The position numbers and the translations under genes are program-made. From positions 131,558 to 195,557 of the forward strand of contig QKYT01000121.1 of NCBI GenBank assembly GCA_003550305.1: a stretch of DNA of 64,000 nucleotides, in the 5' to 3' direction. This document shows positions 12,312 to 23,239 of this stretch, piece by piece (position 1 is the stretch's first letter; every line of letters begins with the position of its first letter). Below the pieces are notes generated by a model, which did not search any database, was not told where the DNA came from, and was given only the letters and a program-made list of their open reading frames with translations. The stretch comes from Glomus cerebriforme. Lineage: Eukaryota > Glomeromycota > Glomeromycetes > Glomerales > Glomeraceae.

Positions 12312-12322
12312 GGTTTATATAA
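12312..12322 (-). promoter_or_regulatory. TATA-like element of the HMG gene
   Basis: On the minus strand ACTTATATAAA lies about 31-41 bp upstream of the HMG start codon. Its position would give a very short leader. TATATA words are common in this DNA, so this is suggestive only. Confidence 0.4.
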
Positions 12323-12329
12323 GTGTTTT

Positions 12330-15300
12330 TTTACATTGAAATGAAGGGGTTTTATACAAAATTTATTATAAATAATATATATATAAATACTGCTAATACA
12401 CATCCGTAAATTCATATATACTGTATATATATAATACGGTCAATTCTTTGTATCTTCCAAAAATCTAAAAAAAAAATCTAAGGTACGATTTAAGTGAATA
12501 AAGAAAATGATTATATATATACTGTATGTTTAAATATACCATACATTAGAAATGTTAGGGATTAGGAGCTAATATTGATCAAAGTGAAAGGGTGAAGCCC
12601 CCAAGCTAGGGGTTAGGGATTAATTAGCCACGGAGCTCCGTATATAGAAATTTTCCTAAATTGAGCAAATAATCAGTTATATGGGAAAAATAATACAATA
12701 TCTTATTCATAGTTTAATGAAAGTAAATTGATGTGTTACAATCGAGATTGAGAGATGCATGGTAAACGAAACAAGGAGACGATCCATGTACTGTACATCA
12801 AAATATCTGATATTCATTAATGTTCTATTATACTAATATAATACTATAAATAACTCGGTAAAATTCTTTTCACTTTAAATCCCTAATATTCTTTTTTTTT
12901 TTTCATTGCCGAATTTAATTAAATTATAAGTATCTTTACCTTCAATAAATTATTTACAGTACTAGTTTAAAATCAACTTGATTAAATTAAATATGAACTT
13001 AGACCGTTTTATATTTTATAAATTTATCTTAAAAATTTTTATTGATTTTAATTGTCATTTCATATAGAAAAAAATTACAGTATATTTTAAATCCATCATG
13101 TTTATAAAATGAAAAAAAAAATCTTTTTTTTTAAGTTCTTTATTTTACATATACATATATATTAATAAATTTGTAACTGTCCTTTAATTTGAAAACATTT
13201 TTACATTTCATTTTAACAGTAAAGCGAAATATTTGGTGAAATTTTGTCTGATTAGTTACACGATAGCATTAGTAAAGTTGTTAAATCGATGGTTTCTGTA
13301 AAGTATAAAATTAAAAATACATTTTAAAGCTCACTGATAATAACCAAATGACCCATTCAAGTTTATTATATTTTTATTATTTTTTCTGTATAATACCACA
13401 TCACATTGCATAATGCATACATCGGTAAAAATATAAACTATCTATTTGTAAAAAAATTCATGTAATAATAAAATTTAATTTAAAAATTCATGTTCATAAC
13501 AATTAGAGACTATCTATGAAATTCCTCAAACCATCACAATTCAGGTTTTCAGTAATCACACTTCTCCACTTATCTGCAAATATTTTATTCCAGAATAAGA
13601 TAATTTTATCTGTTTATTAATATTAACCACAAGTTTGTTTGCAATTCTTCCTAATTTAAATAAATGTAATTAATTGGTATAAATATCAGTCAGGTTTACT
13701 GTATTTACATTCCATTCTTGAAATTAATAGACAGTCAGAGTTTCCACTTATTGACCTACAAACATTATATTTTGCGGGATTCCTGAAAACGTAATGATAA
13801 CAAATATGATCGGGATCTCTTTTCAGAATGGTTGTGATACTACTTAAGGTAGAAAAAAATGTATTGATATAGCTTACCTTTTCTACTTTTGAACTACAAC
13901 CAAAATTAGTACGTAGGGATGGCAAAAAACTGTTTAACCTGTTTAAACCAATAAAAATCAATTAAATCAATTAAAAACGTATTTCTAAAGCACACGCATT
14001 CCATCTCTAATAATTAAACATATTCAGATTTTCTACATATCTGAACTTTCAAACTATACAAGGTCTCACCAGAAACTCTTTATGATTGCAAATTCATTTA
14101 ATACATTATTTTAGGTCAACAAGATAAAATATGCAAAATACAATGTACTAAGAAGGGCTCGCAAGTAATTTGTGGTTACTTGATTGTTAAGTTTCAATTT
14201 ATAAGAAAAAATATTCTTTTCCTATCGCTGCTAAAGTAAACATGGTCAGAACAATTGGAATAATCAAATTTTTGGGTAAAACCAATTTATCTGTAGTAAA
14301 AATTTATTATACAATATTACCGTTGTTACCATTAGTAGTAAAATAGGCCTTTTTTCACTTTCATCTTTAACAGCTATTATGAATATAATATAATGACAAT
14401 TTGTTAAAAATCTCCCGATATCTTGACACTGATTTGTTTAAAACTTTTCAAATAGTCAAATAGTCATGAAGAATTTTATAATGAAGTTTATTATTGAAAT
14501 TTATTTATTAGACTTAAGGAAGATGTAGCACTTGTGTTGATTCTTAAAACTGCTTTTTCTTTGATATATTTATATCTTTTTTTTTTGTAAACTTTGATCT
14601 AAAATTATTTAGAATTCAATACTACCAGAAGATAATATTTATGTATATATTTATAAATTAAAACGAAGATACGAATTATTCTTATTTTCTAACTTTTTAT
14701 TACGTATTTCATTATATAGTAAAGAAATTTGACAATTCAATACCAAAATAAGTGTAACAATTTTTTTTATGTACGATTATTATAATAGTAATTGTTTAAA
14801 AAATTTACATATGAATTTCAAGTTCTTTAGATTTACTTTGAGAATTGTTAATATAAAGGCACTATCACGTTCCAATTTTAGAATTAGCCATTTATAAATT
14901 TTTGGGGAATTCAATTACAAGATTTACTTATAACTTATGTTACATTATCGCTCAGCCAAACAGGATCATGCAGATTTTATTTGATTGATATTTGACACTA
15001 CGTCCAATAATATAAATATGGGATTATTTTATACAAGGCTAAGAATGGAAATAAATAGATTAAAACATTTGATTACAATAAGATTAAATAAGAATTAGAG
15101 GGTATACAGTAATATAATAAACGTCAATTGACTTAAAGAATCAGATCATGTAAGATTTTTTATGATACGTTTTAATGTATTTACAATTTTGTATTTTAAC
15201 TATGTTAAATTAAAAGGGAAAGTTATATTGAAATTTTTAATATCATAACATAAAATAAATTCACAATCATGTCAAAATCTCATTTATTAAATAATTTTAT

Positions 15301-16084
15301 TTTGAAACTGACTTAAAATTCATCCGATAATTTAATTTGTCATTAAAAAAATGTCATGAACAAAGGTTTTAGATTATTATTTTTTAATAAATGAATACAA
15401 TAATTAACTTAAAAATTTTTGTGTAAATATATATATATATATACAGTATATATATTATTTTTGATGCCGGAATTTTTCGGAAATATTGAAAAAATCCATA
15501 GAGAGAAATAGTCACTTTATTATATAGGTATAGAATTTATAAATCATATAACCAAAAACAAGAACAAGGTTATCAACTCTTCGCGTAATCAAAAATGTGT
15601 TATTATGATAAATAGTTTATAATTTGTAAATATTTATTATTTTTAATCACTTCTTACCTGTTTTATCTATATAAACGTTCATAATGAAATTTGTCATCGC
15701 GAAATTTTTTCTTACCTCACTTTGTTTAGTCGTAGTTTTTTTTTTTTTTTTTTACCTTTTTCTCCCCTTTTGTCACAAGTATTAGTATGAAATTTTCGCG
15801 TTTATTTTTTTTAACTTTCTCTCTTTATTTAACAACCATTTATCATAACGTTCTCTTTCCATTTTCTCTGATTGAAGAATTAATATGAAATTATCACAGG
15901 ATAACATGTATGGAGGTACAAATTATAATAATATATTCCCCGCATATGCGCTATCATCGCGTACCCTCTGAAAAAAAGTATTTCTGGACTTTTTTTTTTC
16001 TAGTAGTGATAATCTATCTTTTTTACATCCTTTAAATGTCACCGGACATATGGATGTCAATTTCGGTTGTAAATTTACTCAATC
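12330..16084. other. Long AT-rich intergenic stretch
   Basis: No ORF with coding character is seen; the 91-codon minus frame at 13961-13686 has no recognisable motif. The stretch contains palindromes of the ATATACTGTATAT type (near 12418, 12515 and 15440), two copies of GGTTAGGGATTA-like text near 12555-12625 next to a G/C-rich patch, an (AT)n run at about 15427-15445, and CGCG-containing words between 15580 and 15960. None can be given a function. Confidence 0.5.
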
Positions 16085-16830
16085 TAATTTTAATTATCTG
16101 AACGTTCCTCATCATCTGCGTTTTTTTTTGGTTTAGGTAAATTATTTAATTAAACAGTCTACTCATATATATCTGCTTCTTTAATTTGCTTATAAGTTTC
16201 ATAATTCTCTTTAATTGAATCTTTATGCCTTTGATTAAACCTTTCATATAAATAATTTGCGATTGGCCTTTTAATTGATTTGCATCTACGCATTGTTTAG
16301 CTATATCTTCTAAAGATAAAGATCTGTTAGAAACATTTAATATTAAATAAACTTCGTGATAAAGAGGTAGTTCCATTAATAATTCTTGTATATGCTTTTT
16401 TTCCTTTTAAATCTTTGATTTTCATTTGTTATTTACATAATCTTAAAACAGTAATATAAGCATGATTAAAATTTTGTCCCTTTTTATGAATACTACTAAG
16501 ACCATTCGCAATATCTTTCAAAATGTAAAATTTATCCTGCAAACTCAATGAAGTGAAATCTAACTTTACCATCATTGATTTAGAATCCGATGATCATGAA
16601 ATATTCATTTTCTAACCTAAAATAGGAAAAAAAAATAATAATATTGATTAAAAATCTTGACGTTATATCTTTGAATTATTTAAAGAAACTATCCATCCCT
16701 TCTAATTATATGCTTTATATATCTCCTTTTATATATATATTCAGGTCATTCTAATTTTTCCTTTTCATTTTTTTTTTTTTTGACATTAGGCTGAGATTCT
16801 TGGGTTTTCAACATCGTCCAACTTTGGCGC
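16085..16830 (-). pseudogene. Second decayed kinase remnant
   Basis: Minus-strand pieces match the kinase remnant at 5.8-7.1 kb. Near 16810 is the N-terminal phrase with the same GCTGAGATTCTTGG DNA word as near 7040. At about 16560-16450 is LQDKFYILKDIANGLSSIH, the helix before the HRD loop, followed by LRLCK and a stop. In 16376-16146 is the C-lobe end with LYHEVYLILNV and EDIAKQCVDAN. The tail near 16140-16090 reads NNLPKPK and NADDEE, like the 5.85 kb copy. The glycine loop, catalytic lysine and DFG segment are missing or unrecognisable. The two remnants are therefore paralogous fragments. Confidence 0.7.
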
Positions 16831-17510
16831 TATGAAATGATCGACACAATTAATACCGGTATATTACCGTAAGTGCTACGTTTGTGTTCATTGCTGATCC
16901 GTATTAACCCCTGAATACATTAATTGAACCTCGTTGTACGAATTGATTTTTTGGTTGTATTGAGCAAAGTATTGTAACCTTGTAACCTTGTACGAATTCA
17001 GGTTTTTGTACTAATGATACATTCCGCTGATCACCTATATCAGATCAATCATATGAGTATAATAAACTGCCAATTTTTAAAAAACAAAAAAATATACATT
17101 TAGAGGGAAAGTATATTCATATTTTGTCGATGATCGGCAATTGACTTAATTATAAGAAAATTATGTGCTAATTTATAAAATATTTTAATCCAGCAAAGAA
17201 TAAAGTAAAATTTAAAATATTCAAAATGATAATTAATATAGGTGCGTCATTTCATTTCTTTTGATCAACTCGGATTACCTCCGAAAATTAAAGTTTCATT
17301 TAAATTGATAAAACAGGTAAATTTTGTTTATTCATAATTCCTTATAAAGCAATAATAGTCAAGAACACAAATAAATAAATTCCCCCTTCACCAAATTTGT
17401 TTATTCATGTTTTTTTTTTAAGTTTTATTTCAAATCTTTTTTATAATTATTAAAATTTATTATTTTTTTTTTTCTTAACACGTTATTTTATTTGTTGTTA
17501 CAATTTTATC
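16831..17510. promoter_or_regulatory. Upstream region of the Smr-Sel1 gene
   Basis: There is no coding sequence. Just before the start codon at 17511 are strong poly-T tracts (about 17408-17420 and 17462-17475) and CTTAACACG, the pyrimidine-rich leader usual for fungal genes. No defined promoter element can be chosen. Confidence 0.35.
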
Positions 17511-19106
17511 ATGACTAATAATAATATTACTAGTACACTAACAGAACCAAAAAATGATAATGTGTCTATCGTCCTTTCTACAAGTTCTGATACTATATCT
17601 ATTGATACCTTAAGTTTAGATGCTCAATCGTTCAAATCCATTAGCTCAAAATCTCCTTCAACTATAAATTTAACATTTTCACCTACCGAGGAAAATTCAA
17701 GTTTATCTCCCGCTAAAAATAAAAAGAAGAGAAATATTCTTATATCGATAAAAGACAAGATACCTAATCCTACCGATGTATTACGTAATGCGAAAAGAGA
17801 TATAAAAAATTTTATTTCAAAAGATAAACAAAGGAAAAAGGAGAATGATTTTTTGGGTTATTACGAATGTTTAAATACTTCTGAATTATTAAATCCAAAA
17901 ATTTCTTTATCTACTGCTAGAATTAATTTACATGAAGGAGAATCCGTGGATGAAGCGAAACGTTTGGTCATCACAAAAATTAAAAATTCTCCTTACGTTG
18001 AAAATTCTTCAATCTTTATCATTCCAGGTAAAGGTAATCATATGAATAGTTCAAATAATCCTGGAATTTTAAATAAAAGTTTTCCTGATTGGATAAAAGA
18101 TGATTCAGTTAAACATTTAATTAATGGGGACCCTGTGAAAGGAGATGGAACTTATGAAGTATTTATCAATAAGATTAAAAATAATGTTGAAAATCTTCAT
18201 CCAAATGTTAAGGATAAAGTTTTAAAACAATGGAAAGAAAATGCTAAAAAAGATGATGATATAAAACATAAAATGGCTTTGGCAGGTTATTACATGAAAG
18301 GTCCTAAAGAAAATCATCATGAAGCTGAAATATGGTATAAAAAAGCAGAAAAGTTAGGATCTATTGAAGCAAAATTATGTTTAGGTTATATGCATTCTAT
18401 TGGGAAATTATCTTTTAATCCAAAAAAGGCAAAAGAATTATTTAAGGAGGTGATAGAAAAAGCGAATATAACAGATAAAGAATTAGCTAGAATAGCGACA
18501 AGAAATATGGCTTTAATATATCATAATAGTCATTTTATAAAACCTTTTGAATGGGATAATCTTACTAAAATATCTAAATTAAGTGATTTAAAAATTAATA
18601 AATTATCTAAAATTAAGTTAAAAATAGCAGTGAGATGGTATAAAAAGTCTTGTGATTTAGGTGATAGTCAATCTGCGTATAATCTTGGTTTACTTTATGA
18701 GAGTGAACATGGAATCAGAAAAGATAAAAGTAAAGCGGAATTATATTTTAAAAAGGCTGTTGAATTTGATGATAATAATTTATATGCGAAGGCAAAACTA
18801 GGAAGAATTTTAATTAATAAAAAAGATACAAATGAAAAAGAACAAGGGTTTAAAATGTTGGAGGAAACGGCAAGGCTTGGATCTGTTATGAGTCAAACAT
18901 ATCTTGGTGAATATTACGAAAAAGAGGATAATTATGAAGAAGCCATTAAATTCTATTTTAAAGCCGCTAAACAAAATCGTGGCCGTTATAGTCATATTGC
19001 ACAATATCATTTTAAAGAATTAAGCAAAGATATTTTAGAATCATTTGAAAGAGATTTAGGATATGGTTACATTGATTGTGTAGAAAGGCTTAGAGATATT
19101 AATTAA
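17511..19106 (+). CDS. Smr domain plus Sel1-repeat protein, 531 aa
   Basis: This intact single-exon gene encodes a two-part protein. Residues 1-130 are S/T-rich and then basic, with no motif. Residues about 137-205 look like a Smr domain: INLHEGESVDEAKRLVI (the LHG-x-EA motif, with Glu 142 in place of Gly) and IFIIPGKGNHMNS (GKGNH at 173-177, the family's GxGxHS-like loop), then GILNKSFPDWI. Residues about 250-505 are Sel1/TPR-like helical repeats, seen in AGYYMKG, AEIWYKKAEKLGSIEAKLCLGYM, AVRWYKKSCDLGDSQSAYNLGLLYE (shown in part) and ARLGSVMSQTYLGEYYE. Smr domains bind or cut nucleic acid; Sel1 repeats are scaffolds for protein partners, and in these fungi are often fused to kinases. The start is the first ATG after a T-rich leader. 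Regulation and partners are unknown. Confidence 0.85.
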   Translation: MTNNNITSTLTEPKNDNVSIVLSTSSDTISIDTLSLDAQSFKSISSKSPSTINLTFSPTEENSSLSPAKNKKKRNILISIKDKIPNPTDVLRNAKRDIKNFISKDKQRKKENDFLGYYECLNTSELLNPKISLSTARINLHEGESVDEAKRLVITKIKNSPYVENSSIFIIPGKGNHMNSSNNPGILNKSFPDWIKDDSVKHLINGDPVKGDGTYEVFINKIKNNVENLHPNVKDKVLKQWKENAKKDDDIKHKMALAGYYMKGPKENHHEAEIWYKKAEKLGSIEAKLCLGYMHSIGKLSFNPKKAKELFKEVIEKANITDKELARIATRNMALIYHNSHFIKPFEWDNLTKISKLSDLKINKLSKIKLKIAVRWYKKSCDLGDSQSAYNLGLLYESEHGIRKDKSKAELYFKKAVEFDDNNLYAKAKLGRILINKKDTNEKEQGFKMLEETARLGSVMSQTYLGEYYEKEDNYEEAIKFYFKAAKQNRGRYSHIAQYHFKELSKDILESFERDLGYGYIDCVERLRDIN

Positions 19107-19690
19107 TTAAGTCATCGCATTGTTTTGTTATTATAACTTATTAATGGTGCAGATTGGGCCGATTTATCGAAAATCGAATCGAATCAATACAATTTTTTTT
19201 TTACATATAAACCCGAACTGATCCAAACTAATTTCTAATGCTGTCTAAATGCTAATCATATTTGAAGTCAGACTGGCTGTCTATAAAAAAAAAAAAAATT
19301 TCGAAAGATTCGAATTTCGATTCCAATAGGTCCTATATTAGTTGACGACATGAATATTTATTTATATTTATTTTTTATTTATTAAGTTAGTAAAGAACAT
19401 TCAAATATAAATAAAAAAAAAATTGAATTATAACTTTTTTTTTAGTCTATTCTGTACAGTTAAAAGGTTCCATGTCAAGGATCAAGTTTCTTTTAATAAG
19501 TTCACGATAAGTTGATAAAGAAAATAAATCAAGCGCCTACAGCTTCCATTAAAATTAATAATTTTTAACAGGATGGAGGATATATAATGTAAATAGTCAA
19601 AGAATTTGTGAATCTTGATGCCACCTGCCATCCCTAAGTCTGCGCCTCTTATTTTGACTTCGCCAAATTGACATTAACGTGCTCCGGCGG
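19107..19690. other. Intergenic, possible MITE traces
   Basis: No gene. At about 19145-19330 are repeated ATCGAATCGAATC and GATTCGAATTTCGATTCC phrases that could be subterminal repeats of a small hAT-like element, but no terminal repeats or duplications can be defined. Confidence 0.35.
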
Positions 19691-20123
19691 CACGTTTGAA
19701 ATGTGTGCCAGGTTGGTGGCGCATGCGTGGCACAGCAAAAAATTACGCGAGAAAAAAATTCCATAACACACATTAGCATATAGCTTTTAAAAGTTACTAA
19801 CTATATGTAATTTTGGCCGCTCAGCAAACTTAATTAGAACGACAAAGAAGGTTTTAAACATAGTTTTTGTAAAATTTTGCAAAAACCTCTCTTTCGACAA
19901 ATCCTAATTTGGAAATGATCGACAAAGACGTAAAAATCGATCATTTATATTTAAAGTCAAAAACGGCTTTCATAACCACATTCCAGCCTTTAAGTAAACT
20001 TGCAGAGCAGGTGAAAATACGTCTAATATAAAATTTTAAAAACTTTATTTTAAAGGAAAAAAATCTTAAATTATCATTATTGAAATTGCATGCGCCACCA
20101 ATCTGGCACACATTTCAGACGTG
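19691..20123. mobile_element. 433-bp element with 36-bp inverted ends
   Basis: The left end (19691-19726, beginning CACGTTTGAAATGTGTGCC) is the reverse complement of the right end (20088-20123) with two mismatches. The ends are strikingly GC-richer than the surroundings and contain GGTGGCGCATGC. The interior is non-coding. It looks like a non-autonomous DNA transposon; the flanks show no certain target duplication. Confidence 0.7.
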
Positions 20124-20365
20124 TGCTCCGATGCATCATTTTGTATAATCTTTCATACCATCTGACACTTTTCCTGATAAATTTCCATTATCACTCATCT
20201 TCCCATCACAATGTCCATTATTCCAGAACAAGGAAGCCTTCATTAAAGCTTACTATTTCTAAAACAGCCTTAAATAGAGAAAAAAAGCTTCCGATACTAG
20301 TAAAATTAGACTGATCCAGAATATCAGACCCTAATAATCATTTCGTATGGTAGGATTTAATATCC

Positions 20366-22090
20366 ATGTGTACCTCTAAGAATAGATTTACACGTAATGA
20401 AGTATACAATGCAATTCAAGTAACGATCGCCTGCATTCAAAAGAATATGAAAATATGGATTCTAAAGTATAAAAAACCAGATAGTGGCTTATACTTTGAT
20501 ATGGAATCTAAGATAGATGTCAGTAAATTAACCATTAATATCATAAAGTTGAGTGGAGAGGCAATAAAATTACAATCTTTAATAGAAAATGTATTCAACA
20601 CTAGTTTGATTGCTTATGTGGATATTAATTTTCTATCATGTTCACCAAATGCTATTCCACTGAAAACTGGGTTGTTCAATCTTTTCTTGGAATTTAAAGC
20701 AAAGCTGACTTCCCATATTAATTATGACCTAGTGAATCCAATCATCTGGTACATAGAAAACATCTGGTATGATGGAGATAGAAATCTTTGTGAATATGTT
20801 CTAAAATGGTTTGCATTTCTAGTTCAATATCCAAATATAATCTCCAGAACTATTCTTGTTTTATGCTCTCCACCTCGATGTAAAAAAAACATTATTACTG
20901 ATTTTATCTGAAAAAGCTTATTCAGTCCAGAGCTTGTTTACTCAACCTCTAATCTAGAAAAGATTCTTGGATGATTTAATAGTCCCATTTAAGTATAAAA
21001 ACTTATTATTATAAATGAAGCAGGGATGGCTAGCAGTGAGTGGCATAAGGCAAATGATCACTTAAAATCTCTTATTACAGAAGACTATGTTTCGATTGAG
21101 CATAAAGATCTCGAATTCCAAGATTGCAATCATTATGCCAGATTTATAGTTTTAAGTAATCATAATGCTCCAATTCAAGTAAAGATGGAAATGGACATAT
21201 TATATGTTTATATGTCTCCTTTTGCTGTAAAAATAATTTCATATATTTTAATCAGTTAGAAAAAATTCTTGAGCACCCCAATATGTCTGGATCTTTTATG
21301 TCATATTTGCTTAGTCTTAATCTCTTAGAATGAAAGCTATGTAAAATTCCTTCAACTAAAATGAAGATAGAAACCATATGAGATCAACTTCTCAATCTCA
21401 TTCAATTTAGGCTGAGGATAGTATAGTTAAGACAGGTCAAATATTATTATACCAAAAATATCTTGAATAGTATGGGAATAATAATAAAAAACCATTTTCT
21501 AATAACATTTTTGGCAAGAAGCTATCAGAAAAAAATATTATTGAATATAAATAAGGATGAGTGGAAGGTGAAAAAAGAAAGTGGCAATATATTCTTGATC
21601 ATATTTAATGTGCCAGAAAACACTCCCTCAAAAATAGCCCCATCTCAACCAGAAAAGAATGCATTCCTTTCTAATGATAAAAAAGCAAATAAATAGAATA
21701 ATTCGATCTAAATTCTTTTCAATTATGTGGCAGAATAAGCTGAAGCTCCAATCATCTTCACATCTAGGACATCTGAGACTTTTAAGACTTTTGAACTATC
21801 TGAGTCACTAATTGATAAGCCTAAAGTCAGTAAGCCTCCTGAATCTATTGAACCAAGTAATAAAGAAGTATCTTTTACATTCCTAGCTAAACAACAGTGA
21901 GAAGAACATTTCAGAAAAAGGGCAATTGAACTAGGTGAAGATCCAGATGAATGCACGAATGTGTAGTTATGCAAAAAAAGGGCAAAGAAGATCCAATGAC
22001 AATCTCATGATTTGATACTGATGAGAAATGGAAAAAAAATGTAAGCATACTTCAGAAGAATGGTATGCTTTGGTAAAGAATGAATAAGAA
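20366..22090 (+). pseudogene. SF3 helicase / primase-type (DUF5906-like) gene, copy 1, broken
   Basis: A 181-codon frame (20366-20911) followed by 21026-21259 in the same order carries the layout of phage/plasmid-type superfamily 3 helicases: NLFLEFKAK, WYIENIWYDG, then a worn P-loop (CSPPRCKKN; the glycines are lost), a linker with three stops around 20972-20998 (the first a TGA in the LG-x-FNS motif), Walker B-like KLIIINEA, the LKSLITED / IEHKDLE block and the sensor FIVLSNH. Further pieces follow at 21300-21360 (SLNLLE, TGA at 21331-21333, TKMK) and to about 22090. Such proteins unwind DNA at replication origins of self-replicating elements. Copy 2 at 62440-63530 aligns along its length, so both derive from one multicopy element. 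The copy is not functional. No neighbouring gene is intact. Confidence 0.7.
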
Positions 22091-22607
22091 GCTGATTTAT
22101 AAGTGAAACGTTTAGGTAAGTGGGATTTTTTTCTTTACAATTAAGCAATATATAATTCCAAATTATTTCACATATCCTATCTATCCACAATTTTCAAATC
22201 AATGTAAACATTTTGTTCACGAAGTGGACTGGCCTCATAAAAACTCCTCACACAAGTTATATCATTATTTTCCCATCCTTTCTTTCTGATATTTCACCAA
22301 GCATGGTAGTGAATTATCAGAATATTTTTTTTGAATTTAAACTTTTTTTCTGCATAGTATAATCAAACAATCTACATATTATCAAATATAGTATTTCAAA
22401 AAAAATCTGATCCAATCTGAATCCGCAGATTTGATCTGAAACGGATTTGCATCAGTTTGCAAATTTAAGATCTGTGGATCTGATCTGAAGCTATAGTTTT
22501 TCCGAAATTCAATTGGCAAATCCGAAATCTGAAATTCCATAATCGTAATTAATTACATAATTCCGTAATTAATTATGTTTTGTGTAACAATGCGAAATTG
22601 ACATTTT

Positions 22608-22894
22608 CTCGCGATCTAGTGATCCGATTTTATTGATTTTACCACCATTAAATTTGTCTCATTGAGACGAATCTAATAGTATATATTTCATTTCTCTAGC
22701 ATCGATATTGACGAAGTTAAAATACTATAAACATTTAAAGATTATTGAAGTCGAGCAAGATCTAATGATTAGATTTAAATGAATTTACCACCATTCGATT
22801 TGTCATAATAAGACGATTCTAATGGCAGTAAGATCATATTTCTAGCATTAATATTGACAAAGTTATGATACTATAAATGTTTAACAATTATTGA
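22608..22894. repeat. Tandem repeat, about 147-bp period, entering a gap
   Basis: Two diverged copies follow each other, anchored by TTTACCACCATT at about 22638 and 22785. Both carry a TTGTC...AAGACGA or ...GAGACGA block and end in an ATACTATAAA...TTATTGA phrase. The second copy runs straight into the run of N at 22895-23239, so the gap probably lies in more copies. Confidence 0.65.
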
Positions 22895-23239
22895 NNNNNN
22901 NNNNNNNNNNNNNNNNNNNNNNNNNNNNNNNNNNNNNNNNNNNNNNNNNNNNNNNNNNNNNNNNNNNNNNNNNNNNNNNNNNNNNNNNNNNNNNNNNNNN
23001 NNNNNNNNNNNNNNNNNNNNNNNNNNNNNNNNNNNNNNNNNNNNNNNNNNNNNNNNNNNNNNNNNNNNNNNNNNNNNNNNNNNNNNNNNNNNNNNNNNNN
23101 NNNNNNNNNNNNNNNNNNNNNNNNNNNNNNNNNNNNNNNNNNNNNNNNNNNNNNNNNNNNNNNNNNNNNNNNNNNNNNNNNNNNNNNNNNNNNNNNNNNN
23201 NNNNNNNNNNNNNNNNNNNNNNNNNNNNNNNNNNNNNNN
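22895..23239. other. Assembly gap (N)
   Basis: 345 undetermined bases. Open frames spanning it are artefacts of N translation. Confidence 0.99.

Noticed and set aside
13686..13961. 91-codon minus frame as a gene
   Set aside because: No recognisable motif; coding character is weak. A lineage-specific small gene cannot be excluded.
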